Shown: positions 52,414 to 61,641 of the stretch, piece by piece
How the letters are laid out: the number at the start of each line of letters is the position of its first letter
How positions within the stretch are numbered: the stretch's first letter is position 1
Source of the DNA: Reichenbachiella sp. 5M10
GTDB taxonomy: Bacteria; Bacteroidota; Bacteroidia; Cytophagales; Cyclobacteriaceae
Direction: 5' to 3'
Assembly (NCBI RefSeq): GCF_002742335.1
Contig: NZ_MDGR01000007.1
Span: forward strand, 3,910,501 to 3,974,500
DNA length: 64,000 bases
Notes under the pieces: model-generated
What the model was told of the DNA's origin: nothing
The model's input: the letters and a program-made list of their open reading frames with translations, nothing else
Database searches by the model: none
Translations under genes and position numbers: made by a program

Positions 52414-52742
52414 AAACAGCCCTTTACTCTCGCGAAATATCCTATTCACCCTTTTTGGATCAGTTGGTATGTCGGGGATAAAAATCAGTATGCGACATTG
52501 TGCATTCGAGATTCATTATTCCAATCATTTAAATATTACCTCAAAGACTCATAGTAGGTGATTGTTTTATAAAAAACAATCACGAAGTGATCCCTTTTCT
52601 TTCAAGACCTGAGCTGAAAACATTAATAGAGTTTTATGATGCTAATTCTAGCAATAAAAGAACTGATTCAAAGGTATTTAGGTTGGATTTAGATTTTCTG
52701 ATGCATTATGAGGGTTTAATCACTAGCTTTGCGGCTGGATAG
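52414..52742 (+). other. Possible decayed coding remnants and hairpin
   Basis: Two short open stretches read like protein but have no good ATG: 52414-52554 (46 codons, including W-I-S-W-Y-V-G-D-K-N-Q-Y) and 52587-52742 (51 codons from a GTG, including R-P-E-L-K-T-L-I-E-F-Y-D-A-N-S). They are in different frames. Between them GTGATTGTTTT (52558-52568) and AAAACAATCAC (52573-52583) form an 11-bp hairpin with a 4-base loop. They could be the remains of a lost gene or chance. I recognise no family. Confidence 0.3.
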
Positions 52743-52756
52743 AAAAAAAGCCCCAT

Positions 52757-53203
52757 ATGAAGCGCGTCAACGAGTATCGAAAACTGTATAATGTAGCTCC
52801 AGACACTGATCTGAAGCAACTCAAAACGACCTATAGAAATCTGGTCAAAGAATGGCACCCAGACAAGTTCCAAGATGAAACTGAGAAGGCTGCTGCTGAG
52901 CTCAAAAGTCAGCAAATCATCGATGCGTACCACTTTCTTGTGAGCATCGCACCAGAAACCAAAGAGGCCAATCTCGCCGAATACACGGTCACGACTACCG
53001 AATCTGGCATAGCAGACTTCAAGCACAAAGGGCTGCTGCTAGAGGTCTCGTTCATGGATGGCACGACCTACGAATACTTTGGGGTCAACAAAAACATGTA
53101 TGCCAAGCTAGTCAACGCAGACAAGCCCTACCGCTTTGCCAAACGAAACATCTTCAATTCCTACCTTTACAGAAAGTCTAAGAAAGACCAGATACAGGAC
53201 TAA
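52757..53203 (+). CDS. DnaJ-KTSC domain protein
   Basis: A 148-residue protein. Residues 1-60 are a J-domain with the H-P-D tripeptide (E-W-H-P-D-K-F) that stimulates DnaK. Residues about 80-140 are a KTSC domain (L-L-E-V-S-F-x-D-G-T-T-Y-E-Y-F-G-V, then a R-N-I-F-N-S-Y-L-Y-R-K end). KTSC has no firm function; fused to a J-domain it probably recruits Hsp70 to a particular target. It is monocistronic and followed by a strong terminator. Confidence 0.88.
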   Translation: MKRVNEYRKLYNVAPDTDLKQLKTTYRNLVKEWHPDKFQDETEKAAAELKSQQIIDAYHFLVSIAPETKEANLAEYTVTTTESGIADFKHKGLLLEVSFMDGTTYEYFGVNKNMYAKLVNADKPYRFAKRNIFNSYLYRKSKKDQIQD

Positions 53204-53232
53204 GGCGTTCTTCTAGAGATTGAAAACACCAC

Positions 53233-53263
53233 ATCCCATGGGCTCACGCCCATGGGATTTTTT
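53233..53263 (+). terminator. Terminator after the DnaJ-KTSC gene
   Basis: ATCCCATGGGC (53233-53243) pairs perfectly with GCCCATGGGAT (53248-53258) around TCAC, followed by a T-run to 53263. The rest of the gap to purM (53264-53401) holds nothing I can support. Confidence 0.88.
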
Positions 53264-53401
53264 GTTGGTAGAAAGGGGCTGTGTATCACAAACCAACACC
53301 AAACATGAGGGCACTAACCTTTTCGCTACCCATCCGAAAATTCTCCATACAGCAAAATGGGGCTTTTCTAAACCCATGGAGCAGCACAGTTCACCCATGT
53401 A

Positions 53402-54571
53402 TTACTTCAAATACTCGAACTCGCCGTTCACCGTTTTGATGGTGGCTTTGGTGGTTTCGGAGGATTCTACGCGACCGATGATTTGAGCAGGTACGCCGAA
53501 GGATTCCGAAATGGCGATGATCTCTGCTGCTAGCTCTTCTGGTACATAGAGTTCCATACGGTGCCCCATGTTGAAGACTTTGTACATTTCTTTCCAGTCC
53601 GTACCACTCTCCTCGTGGATCAGCTTAAACAGCGGAGGAATCTCGAAGAGATTGTCTTTGATCACATGTACATCATTGACGAAGTGTAGCACCTTGGTTT
53701 GGGCGCCACCGCTACAGTGTACCATACCATGGATTTGTGATCTATAGCTTTCCAGTATCTTTTTGATGATAGGCGCGTAGGTTCTGGTCGGTGACAAGAC
53801 GAGTTTACCTGCGTCTAGCGGTGAGCCTTCTACTTTGTCTAGCAAATCCTTGCTCCCTGAGTAGATGAGCTCAGCGGGTACAGATGGGTCAAAACACTCT
53901 GGATACTTCTCCATGTACTTCTTGGCGAAGACATCATGGCGCGCAGAAGTCAAGCCGTTGCTACCCATACCGCCGTTGTACTCGGTCTCATAGTTGGCCT
54001 GTCCATACGAGGCTAGTCCGACGATGACGTCACCTCCTTTGATTTTCTCATTGCTGATCACATCGGCTCTTTTCATGCGGCCGATGACGGTACTGTCTAC
54101 TACGACGGTGCGTACGAGATCACCCAAATCAGCAGTTTCACCACCCGTAGATTTGATATCCACGCCATTGTCACGGAGCATCTGGAGGACCTCTTCGGTA
54201 CCTTCGATCAGTGCGGTGAGCACTTCTCCCGGAATCAAATTTTTGTTCCTACCTATCGTGGACGAGAGCAAGATGTTGTCGACTGCACCTACACACAGCA
54301 GGTCGTCGGTGTTCATGATGACTGCATCCTGTGCGATCCCTTTCCAGACCGACAGGTCACCCGTTTCTTTCCAATACATATAGGCCAGAGACGACTTGGT
54401 CCCTGCACCATCGGCATGCATGATGTTGCAGTAGTCCTCGCTACCACCGAGCATATCAGGGACGATTTTACAAAAGGCATTTGGGAATACGCCTTTGTCT
54501 ATGTTTTTGATGGCGTTGTGTACGTCTTCTTTAGAGGCCGACACGCCTCTCTGCATATATCTTTCGTCCAT
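53402..54571 (-). CDS. purM: Phosphoribosylformylglycinamidine cyclo-ligase
   Basis: A 389-residue AIR synthase of the long form seen in Bacteroidota; E. coli PurM is about 345. It cyclises FGAM to AIR in purine synthesis. Typical segments are H-A-D-G-A-G-T-K-S (substrate/ATP loop), M-N-T-D-D-L-L-C-V-G-A, G-G-E-T-A-D-L-G-D, and H-C-S-G-G-A-Q-T-K. The ATG at 54571 is preferred over an upstream TTG four codons earlier. A -7 match TAGCTTTG lies on the minus strand at 54604-54597. Confidence 0.95.
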   Translation of the reverse strand: MDERYMQRGVSASKEDVHNAIKNIDKGVFPNAFCKIVPDMLGGSEDYCNIMHADGAGTKSSLAYMYWKETGDLSVWKGIAQDAVIMNTDDLLCVGAVDNILLSSTIGRNKNLIPGEVLTALIEGTEEVLQMLRDNGVDIKSTGGETADLGDLVRTVVVDSTVIGRMKRADVISNEKIKGGDVIVGLASYGQANYETEYNGGMGSNGLTSARHDVFAKKYMEKYPECFDPSVPAELIYSGSKDLLDKVEGSPLDAGKLVLSPTRTYAPIIKKILESYRSQIHGMVHCSGGAQTKVLHFVNDVHVIKDNLFEIPPLFKLIHEESGTDWKEMYKVFNMGHRMELYVPEELAAEIIAISESFGVPAQIIGRVESSETTKATIKTVNGEFEYLK

Positions 54572-54596
54572 GGTATTGTGCAATATTATTGTGCCG

Positions 54597-54604
54597 CAAA
54601 GCTA
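54597..54604 (-). promoter_or_regulatory. Candidate -7 element for purM
   Basis: Minus-strand TAGCTTTG fits TAnnTTTG, 26 bases before the purM ATG. No clear -33 element. Confidence 0.35.
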
Positions 54605-54753
54605 ATAAACTTACTCTTGCGTCGATTGATTCGTTCTTGGAATATTCTCTACTGACATTGAGGGCATTTTATTCGCCTCTCGGCTAAATTTTCCTCCCAC
54701 TTGAGGCAAAAAAAATTATATTTAGACCAACAAGAAGACTAAATCAAAATGCC

Positions 54754-56649
54754 ATGTTAAGCAAAGTAGAAAATCTCAGTGAATACTTTTTGGCCTACGA
54801 AAAAAGTGTTGCCAATACAGACACCTTTTGGGAGAGAGTAGCCAATCAGTTTTACTGGAGAAAAAAATGGGACAAAGTAGTAGAATCAGATTTTGAGAAC
54901 GGAAAAGTAGAGTGGTTCATCAATGGAAAGCTCAACATCACCGAAAACATCCTCGAACGCCACCTATTCACCATTGGCGACAAGCCTGCAATCATATGGG
55001 AGCCCAACGACCCCAAAGAAGACAACATTGTCTTGACCTACAAACAACTCCATGAGAAGGTCTGTGAGTTTGCCAACGTGCTACTCCGCAACAAGGTCCA
55101 AAAAGGTGATCGCGTCATCATTTACATGCCGATGATCCCAGAGGCGGCCATAGCCATGCTCGCTTGTGCACGTATCGGTGCTGTACATTCGGTTGTGTTT
55201 GCGGGGTTTTCCTCCTCAGCACTTGCCGATCGGATCATCGATTGTAAAGCCAAAATGGTCTTGACCTCCGACGGCAACTTCAGAGGAGCAAAATCCATCG
55301 GCGTAAAATCAGTCGTGGACGAAGCACTAGAAAAAACAACAACAGTCGAAAAAGTCATCGTCGTAGAGCGCACCAAGACGCCTGTCGTCATGAAGGCAGA
55401 CAGAGACCTATGGTGGCATGACGAAGTGGCCAAAGTAGACGCCAACAATAAGGCCGAGGAAATGGACTCAGAGGACATGCTCTTCATCCTGTACACATCT
55501 GGCTCGACGGGACAGCCCAAAGGAGTCGTACACACCACAGGAGGCTACATGGTCTACACCCAGTATTCGTTCCAAAACGTGTTTCAATACAATACCGATG
55601 ATGTGTACTGGTGTACCGCCGATGTGGGGTGGATCACGGGACACTCCTACATTGTCTATGGCCCGCTATTGACAGGGGCGACTACAATCATGTTTGAGGG
55701 AGTTCCTACCTACCCTACGCCAGGGAGGTTTTGGGAAATCGTCGACAAATACAAGGTCAATCAATTTTATACTGCTCCGACAGCCATCCGAGCCTTACAA
55801 GCCTATGGTCTAGAAGCTGTCACCCCCTACAAACTAGACTCTCTCAAAGTGCTCGGCACGGTAGGAGAACCCATCAACGAAGAAGCATGGCACTGGTACC
55901 ACGATCATATCGGCAAAGGCAAATGTCCGATTGTCGATACCTGGTGGCAGACCGAGACGGGTGGCATTATGATTTCGCCTCTTGCAGGGTTGACGCCTAC
56001 CAAACCCGCCTACGCGACACTGCCCCTACCAGGCATACGACCTGTGATCGTAGATGCGGACGGCAAAATCTTGAAAGGAAATGGAGTACAGGGTAATCTG
56101 TGCATCAGCCACGCCTGGCCCTCGATGATACGCACCACCTATGGTGATCACGAGCGCTGCATCAATACCTACTTCTCCACCTACAAAGGCATGTATTTCA
56201 CTGGAGATGGAGCCAAACGAGATGAAGACGGATACTATCGTATCCTTGGGCGAGTCGATGATGTGATCAATGTATCCGGTCACAGAATGGGTACTGCCGA
56301 AGTAGAAAATGCCATCAACGAGCACCCAAAAGTCATCGAATCGGCAGTAGTCGGTTTCCCACATGACATCAAAGGACAAGGCATCTATGCTTATGTCATC
56401 TGTGACATGGAAGGGCGTACAGAGGCAAACCTCAAAGAAGAGATCCGTGCAACGGTCAGCAAAATCATCGGACCAATCGCCAAACCAGACAAGGTACAGA
56501 TCGTGTCGGGATTGCCCAAAACCCGATCTGGCAAAATCATGCGTCGAATCCTCCGAAAGGTAGCTGAAAATGATACGTCTAGCTTAGGTGATACCTCTAC
56601 ACTACTCAATCCAGAGGTCGTAGACGAGATCATCAAGGGAGCACAATAA
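54754..56649 (+). CDS. acs: Acetyl-CoA synthetase
   Basis: A 631-residue AMP-forming enzyme that makes acetyl-CoA from acetate, CoA and ATP. It has the AMP-binding P-loop Y-T-S-G-S-T-G-Q-P-K-G, the adenine-binding D-T-W-W-Q-T-E-T-G-G segment, and the C-terminal hinge-lysine region K-T-R-S-G-K-I-M-R-R, where lysine acetylation controls activity in other bacteria. Length is slightly below E. coli Acs (652). Monocistronic. Confidence 0.96.
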   Translation: MLSKVENLSEYFLAYEKSVANTDTFWERVANQFYWRKKWDKVVESDFENGKVEWFINGKLNITENILERHLFTIGDKPAIIWEPNDPKEDNIVLTYKQLHEKVCEFANVLLRNKVQKGDRVIIYMPMIPEAAIAMLACARIGAVHSVVFAGFSSSALADRIIDCKAKMVLTSDGNFRGAKSIGVKSVVDEALEKTTTVEKVIVVERTKTPVVMKADRDLWWHDEVAKVDANNKAEEMDSEDMLFILYTSGSTGQPKGVVHTTGGYMVYTQYSFQNVFQYNTDDVYWCTADVGWITGHSYIVYGPLLTGATTIMFEGVPTYPTPGRFWEIVDKYKVNQFYTAPTAIRALQAYGLEAVTPYKLDSLKVLGTVGEPINEEAWHWYHDHIGKGKCPIVDTWWQTETGGIMISPLAGLTPTKPAYATLPLPGIRPVIVDADGKILKGNGVQGNLCISHAWPSMIRTTYGDHERCINTYFSTYKGMYFTGDGAKRDEDGYYRILGRVDDVINVSGHRMGTAEVENAINEHPKVIESAVVGFPHDIKGQGIYAYVICDMEGRTEANLKEEIRATVSKIIGPIAKPDKVQIVSGLPKTRSGKIMRRILRKVAENDTSSLGDTSTLLNPEVVDEIIKGAQ

Positions 56650-56666
56650 TACCTCCCAAACACTTT

Positions 56667-56697
56667 TAATCCCCCAGAGTCATCCTTTGGGGGGTTA
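56667..56697 (+). terminator. Hairpin between convergent acs and sensor genes
   Basis: TAATCCCCCA (56667-56676) pairs with TGGGGGGTTA (56688-56697) with one G:U; it includes the sensor gene's stop codon. A T-rich but interrupted run follows on the plus strand, so this is a moderate terminator candidate for acs and perhaps for both genes. Confidence 0.5.
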
Positions 56698-59649
56698 TTC
56701 CTCCTTCAGATGCTCTTCGATTTCACTCCCCATACTTTTGGTGATCTCATCCATCTCGTAGGAAGATTCCTCGATCTTGTCCATCCAAAATTTCTTTTCT
56801 TCTGAACTGGTCTTCTTGACCAAAGCTATCATACCCATGATACGTGTGAGGGGACCCCGCACTCTGTGCGCATTGTCAAATGCAAACTTGGTCAACTTTT
56901 CATTTTTCTCGCGAATCTCATGGGTACGAATCTGTACCAATTCTTCAAGCTTTTCATTCATCTCGTTGAGAGCATCATTGTAGGCTTTCAATTCATCGGC
57001 TTGATCCATGATTGCTTTGTTGAGTCCTTCCAGTTCCATATTCTTCTCACTGAGCAATGCGGTCCTTTCCTTGACCATGTTTTTGAGTCTACGCTCTCGT
57101 CGGTACAAGTTGAGTGTACGCCATCTCACGATCAAATATACGACCAACGCTACCCCAATCACTTCCAGTACAATCACCCACCACTTGAGCCACCACGGAG
57201 GCAAGATCACAATGCGAATTGATGCAGGAGTCTCTTGCCATACCCCATCATTATTGGCTGCCTTGACCTTGAATACATACGAACCATAGGGAAGATGAGA
57301 ATAAGTTGCTTCCGTTTGGTGTCCTACATAATTCCATCGATTATCCATTCCTTCGAGCTGATAAGCATAGGTCGTGTACTCTGGACGCGTATAGTTGAGC
57401 GCCACATACCCAATCGTAAACTGCCATTGGTCGCTATCGAAAACCACCTCATCTACTGTACTGAGATGTTGTGCGATCAGACCTGTAGAGTCCCCTGGCA
57501 ATACCTTCTTATTGAAAAGCTTCAACCCCGAAATATACACCTCAGGGGCGAAGCTATTGAAGGGCATTTGAGCTGGATCGAAATAATTGACCCCCTCAGT
57601 CCCACCGACATATATCCTACCTGTACGACTTTTATAGAAGGTGTTTTTCGTGAATTTGCCTTGCTGCAATCCATCTCTGGATGAATAATTCACCACAGAG
57701 TCACTCTCTACTAGATACTTGCTCAATCCCCGAATAGTCGCAAACCAAAAGTCTCCCCGATCATCTTGAACAATCGATCGAATGTCAGATGCAGGCAATT
57801 TCTCCTCTAACACTCGCTCAAACTCCATGGTCTCACTGTCCACTCTTATGAGCCCTGAGGAAGTCGCACAATATATACGACGATCCTTTCCTTCAATAAT
57901 TTGAGCAACCCAATCATTGGCAATATCAAATGACTCATCATCATTGAACTGAAGCGGCTCGAAATACCCACGGTTCTTGTTTTCATACCGTAGCAAATAC
58001 AGGCCACTCGCTTCCCCACCTACCCAAATATCCCCTCGACTGTCTTCGTATAACGCAAAAGTCAAATCACTTTTCAAACTATTTGGGTTTTGCCGATCAT
58101 ACCGATAGCTCTGGACCTCTCCTGATGACATATCGATACGCTGTACACCACAAGCAAAACCAGTTGCCCAAATCATTCCGTCTTTGTCCTGAATCAATTC
58201 AAAAACACTGTTGAGAGCTGTCTTCTCAGGCAAAAACCGCTTCACTTCGAACGTCTCGGTATCTATGATGTTGATTCCTCCATTCCAGGTACCTACCATA
58301 AGTTGACTCTCTCCAATATCCAACATCGTCAATACAGCATCTGAAGAAAGGGACGTTTCTATATGATCATCCCATCGAATCAACTCCACGGATTCATTAT
58401 TTGGGTCGTAAACATTGATCCCTCCTCCATCCGTCGCTATCCATATTCTCCCCCTTTCATCTTCATGAAAATCACGAATGATGTTATTGCTCAAGCTGAG
58501 GCTCTTTGCGTGTGTCTTTCTGATGTGATAAAATTTATTAAGGTACGGGTCCACCACATCTACCCCCTCTAGAGCAGTCCCTACCCAAAGTCGATTTTGG
58601 CGATCTTGGTAGACACATCGTATAGACATATTGGTAATCGAATTGGGAGAGTTGTCGGGCACGTAGTTGTAAAAGCCCTCTACCAAAGAGTCGTATCGAT
58701 GCAATCCACCATTATCATTGCATACCCAAACATGACCCTCTCTATCCAAATAGATTGAGGTTATAAAATTGTTTCGCAACGAATACTTCTGTCCAGCCAT
58801 ATGTACCATTTGTCGACCGACGGCAGGGGAACCTTGACTTAGGTCAACCTCGAAAACCCCATCTTCGGCTGTACCGACCCACAAATGATCAGCATCGATC
58901 AGTTCTAGTGCTACAATGGACTGTACATCTTGTCCATTCTGATCTCGCAAGGGCAAATTATACACCTGATTGGTTTTCAAATCAAGATAATTTAGCCCCT
59001 TGGCATTGTGCCCAATCCACAATTGATGCCTCTGAACATCCAAAGCCAACGCCCTCAAAGCCAAACTGTGAAGTGGATAATTTGCCAGGGGTGTCTCCTC
59101 TCCTTTGGCAAAAAAAGGTGTCAACCGGTTGGTTTCATAATCATAGACGAGTAATCCTTCGGACAAACTCGCAACCCACAGTTGGCGGAGCACAGTATCC
59201 TCCACAAGATCCATAATTACATTGGGGTAGGACAATTCTGGAAAGTATCTCTCCTCCACATTTAGGTTTTCAAACTTGTCTGTCTCTGACACATACCGAC
59301 ACAGTCCATCAGTAGCTCCCATCCAAAACATCCCCTTGCTATCTTCTAATAGACACTTGACGCGACTGGAGTTGAGTGATGACGAGTCCCCATTGTTTAA
59401 AAACAGGCGGTATTTCTCCCCGTCGTAGCGGTGCAGTCCATTGTTTGTCCCTATCCATATGTAGCCTTTATCATCTTGACAAAAGGCCGTGATTTGATTG
59501 TTGTACAAGCCATCTATATGATGAAAATCTAACTTAGGAGCAGAAAGATCAGATGATCGCACATTTCCACATACGGCAACCTGCATTCCAAAAAGGAAAA
59601 AAAAAGTGACCCAAAGGGAATACAAAAGAGGGTGCTGTTGTCGAGACAT
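56695..59649 (-). CDS. Propeller-Y_Y_Y sensor with DHp-like domain but no ATPase domain
   Basis: A 984-residue membrane sensor. The ATG at 59649 begins a signal segment; an in-frame extension to 59895 runs into the neighbouring dehydrogenase gene. Domain order is two Reg_prop beta-propellers (about 30-720, repeated G-x-I-W-I-G-T-x-x-G-L), a Y_Y_Y domain (about 740-810), one membrane segment, a long coiled coil, and a dimerisation/phosphoacceptor-like segment F-D-N-A-H-R-V-R-G-P-L-T-R-I-M-G with His about 928. The protein stops about 55 residues later, so there is no HATPase_c domain. Related hybrid sensors detect polysaccharide degradation products. No response regulator is adjacent. Confidence 0.85.
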   Translation of the reverse strand: MSRQQHPLLYSLWVTFFFLFGMQVAVCGNVRSSDLSAPKLDFHHIDGLYNNQITAFCQDDKGYIWIGTNNGLHRYDGEKYRLFLNNGDSSSLNSSRVKCLLEDSKGMFWMGATDGLCRYVSETDKFENLNVEERYFPELSYPNVIMDLVEDTVLRQLWVASLSEGLLVYDYETNRLTPFFAKGEETPLANYPLHSLALRALALDVQRHQLWIGHNAKGLNYLDLKTNQVYNLPLRDQNGQDVQSIVALELIDADHLWVGTAEDGVFEVDLSQGSPAVGRQMVHMAGQKYSLRNNFITSIYLDREGHVWVCNDNGGLHRYDSLVEGFYNYVPDNSPNSITNMSIRCVYQDRQNRLWVGTALEGVDVVDPYLNKFYHIRKTHAKSLSLSNNIIRDFHEDERGRIWIATDGGGINVYDPNNESVELIRWDDHIETSLSSDAVLTMLDIGESQLMVGTWNGGINIIDTETFEVKRFLPEKTALNSVFELIQDKDGMIWATGFACGVQRIDMSSGEVQSYRYDRQNPNSLKSDLTFALYEDSRGDIWVGGEASGLYLLRYENKNRGYFEPLQFNDDESFDIANDWVAQIIEGKDRRIYCATSSGLIRVDSETMEFERVLEEKLPASDIRSIVQDDRGDFWFATIRGLSKYLVESDSVVNYSSRDGLQQGKFTKNTFYKSRTGRIYVGGTEGVNYFDPAQMPFNSFAPEVYISGLKLFNKKVLPGDSTGLIAQHLSTVDEVVFDSDQWQFTIGYVALNYTRPEYTTYAYQLEGMDNRWNYVGHQTEATYSHLPYGSYVFKVKAANNDGVWQETPASIRIVILPPWWLKWWVIVLEVIGVALVVYLIVRWRTLNLYRRERRLKNMVKERTALLSEKNMELEGLNKAIMDQADELKAYNDALNEMNEKLEELVQIRTHEIREKNEKLTKFAFDNAHRVRGPLTRIMGMIALVKKTSSEEKKFWMDKIEESSYEMDEITKSMGSEIEEHLKEE

Positions 59650-59716
59650 AGGGATTAAGTATTTTCTAATATAAAATAAAAAGCTCCTAAGCCCTACTAC
59701 ATTGATCACAAAGCCA

Positions 59717-61261
59717 CTAAAATTCGAATTTAATCCCTTGTGCCAATGGCAAGTCATTGGTGTAATTGATCGTGTTGGTCTGTCTCCGCATATACACTTT
59801 CCAAGCGTCTGAGCCAGATTCACGTCCTCCTCCAGTTTCCTTTTCTCCACCAAAGGCTCCACCGATTTCTGCACCTGAAGTTCCGATATTGACATTGGCT
59901 ATGCCACAATCCGACCCTGCGAAAGACAAAAATTGCTCTGACTCACGCATGTCACGTGTCATAATCGCAGAAGACAACCCTTGGGGCACATCATTCTGCA
60001 GAGCAATCGCCTCATCTAAAGTAGCATAGCGAATCAAATACAAGATCGGGGCAAAGGTTTCGTGCTGTACAATCTCAAAATCATTGCGAGCTTCGAATAT
60101 CGCGGGCTTGACATAGCATTCAGATTCATAACCGCCCCCTACCAAGATCTCTCCATCCACTACAGTTTTGGCACCTTCTGCTTTGGCCTTGGCTATCGCC
60201 TCTTGATACATCTGTACAGCCTCCTTATCTATCAGTGGCCCTACATGGTTCTGCTCATCAAGTGGGTTACCTATTTTCAATTGCCCGTAGGCACTTTTCA
60301 GCTTGGCCACAACCTCGTCAAATATATCTTCGTGAATGATCAGTCTGCGTGTAGAAGTACAGCGCTGACCACATGTACCCACCGCCCCGAATACTGCTCC
60401 AATTAGAGACATATCCAAGTCTGCATTTGGGGTAATGATGATCGCATTGTTCCCTCCCAGCTCAAGCAATGCTCTACCGAGTCGTTGTCCCACAGTCTGT
60501 CCTACCGCTTTTCCCATTCGGGTAGATCCAGTGGCCGACACCAAAGGGACTCTCGTATCTGCACTGAGCAACTGCCCCATTTGGGCATCGCCAATCAATA
60601 GGTTGCTGACTCCCTCTGGTACATCATTGTGCGCAAATACCTTGGCGGTGATTTTTTGACAAGCAATAGCGGTCAGTGGTGTTTTTTCACTCGGCTTCCA
60701 CACGGCAACATCTCCACAAACCCACGCCAAGGCAGTATTCCATGCCCAGACTGCGACAGGAAAATTGAAGGCAGAAATAATCCCTACAATGCCCAAAGGA
60801 TGGTACTGCTCATACATCCTGTGCCCGGGTCTCTCCGAATGCATCGTCAAGCCATAAAGCTGACGAGATAGCCCCACCGCAAAATCGCAGATATCAATCA
60901 TTTCCTGCACTTCGCCAAGCCCTTCCTGATAGGACTTACCCATTTCATAGGACACTAACTTACCGAGTGCTTGTTTCTTTTCTCTCAGCGCATCTCCGAG
61001 TTGTCTCACGACTTCTCCTCGTTTGGGTGCAGGAATCTCTCTCCATTTTTTGAAAGCAGCAGCAGCAGTCTCTACTATCTTGGTGTAAGTAGATGGATCG
61101 GCTGACTGTACTGTACCGATCAGCTGACCATCCGCTGGAGAATAAGAGGCAATGGCCGTACCCGTAGAAGGCAACCAGCAGCTCCCTGTACTCGACCCTA
61201 ACTCTGCAGTATTGAGATCGAGATTTTTAAGCGCGTCCTGTATTCCGTATTCTTTAGACAT
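59717..61261 (-). CDS. Aldehyde dehydrogenase, 2-aminoadipate semialdehyde type
   Basis: A 514-residue NAD-dependent dehydrogenase of the ALDH7-like group: F-N-F-P-V-A-V-W-A-W-N near the cofactor site, catalytic Glu in L-E-L-G-G-N-N-A-I-I, catalytic Cys in T-C-G-Q-R-C-T-S-T-R-R. The pattern E-L-G-G-N-N plus G-Q-R-C-T-x-x-R-R is typical of enzymes oxidising L-2-aminoadipate 6-semialdehyde (piperideine-6-carboxylate) in lysine breakdown. No lysine catabolism gene is adjacent, so the substrate is an inference. The sensor gene begins 67 bases after its stop on the same strand. Confidence 0.9.
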   Translation of the reverse strand: MSKEYGIQDALKNLDLNTAELGSSTGSCWLPSTGTAIASYSPADGQLIGTVQSADPSTYTKIVETAAAAFKKWREIPAPKRGEVVRQLGDALREKKQALGKLVSYEMGKSYQEGLGEVQEMIDICDFAVGLSRQLYGLTMHSERPGHRMYEQYHPLGIVGIISAFNFPVAVWAWNTALAWVCGDVAVWKPSEKTPLTAIACQKITAKVFAHNDVPEGVSNLLIGDAQMGQLLSADTRVPLVSATGSTRMGKAVGQTVGQRLGRALLELGGNNAIIITPNADLDMSLIGAVFGAVGTCGQRCTSTRRLIIHEDIFDEVVAKLKSAYGQLKIGNPLDEQNHVGPLIDKEAVQMYQEAIAKAKAEGAKTVVDGEILVGGGYESECYVKPAIFEARNDFEIVQHETFAPILYLIRYATLDEAIALQNDVPQGLSSAIMTRDMRESEQFLSFAGSDCGIANVNIGTSGAEIGGAFGGEKETGGGRESGSDAWKVYMRRQTNTINYTNDLPLAQGIKFEF

Positions 61262-61641
61262 GATTTTGGGTTTTTGTTTAACTCAGTAGAACCATCGCCC
61301 TACTATAAATATGCACTCATCTGCAACAGATTCTTATGTCCAATGACCCGAGAATCGCTGAATATGACTTTCTCAAAAGTAAGTAAAATGTCAGAGCACA
61401 CCTCTCAAAAATACGTTCGTTTTGATCTAGCCATAACCGTCTCTAAAAAAGAACGCCCAGTCTTTTTCAGACTGGGCGTTCCAAATTGTTAGCCACGCTA
61501 ATTCTTTATCTTTACCTACATATCAAACTATATGAATAGTTACTGAGTCGTTCATACAGCCTCTATTCCTGTATGGTCTTCCTCGTCTAAGGCACCACGC
61601 ACTGACAAATGTATGGTTCACAAAGAAAGAAAATAGATGTG
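61262..61641. other. 380-base intergenic region between the dehydrogenase and HtrA genes
   Basis: It holds the upstream region of the dehydrogenase, a strong terminator hairpin at 61452-61482, and otherwise AT-rich sequence. A 72-codon frame from a TTG at 61274 crosses the terminator and shows no domain; I do not accept it as a gene. Confidence 0.6.
61445..61482 (-). terminator. Terminator of the HtrA gene
   Basis: GAACGCCCAGTCT (61452-61464) pairs perfectly with AGACTGGGCGTTC (61470-61482), a 13-bp stem with a 5-base loop; read on the minus strand it is followed by TTTTTT. It lies 160 bases after the HtrA stop. Confidence 0.85.

Noticed and set aside
52376-52561. 61-codon frame starting in the palindrome
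   Set aside because: TTG start inside the palindrome and no protein-like pattern; a different frame of this stretch looks more protein-like and is noted as a possible remnant.
59650-59895. N-terminal extension of the propeller sensor
   Set aside because: It overlaps the dehydrogenase gene and the true signal segment begins at 59649.
61274-61492. 72-codon frame between the dehydrogenase and HtrA genes
   Set aside because: Starts at TTG, runs through a strong terminator hairpin and has no domain.
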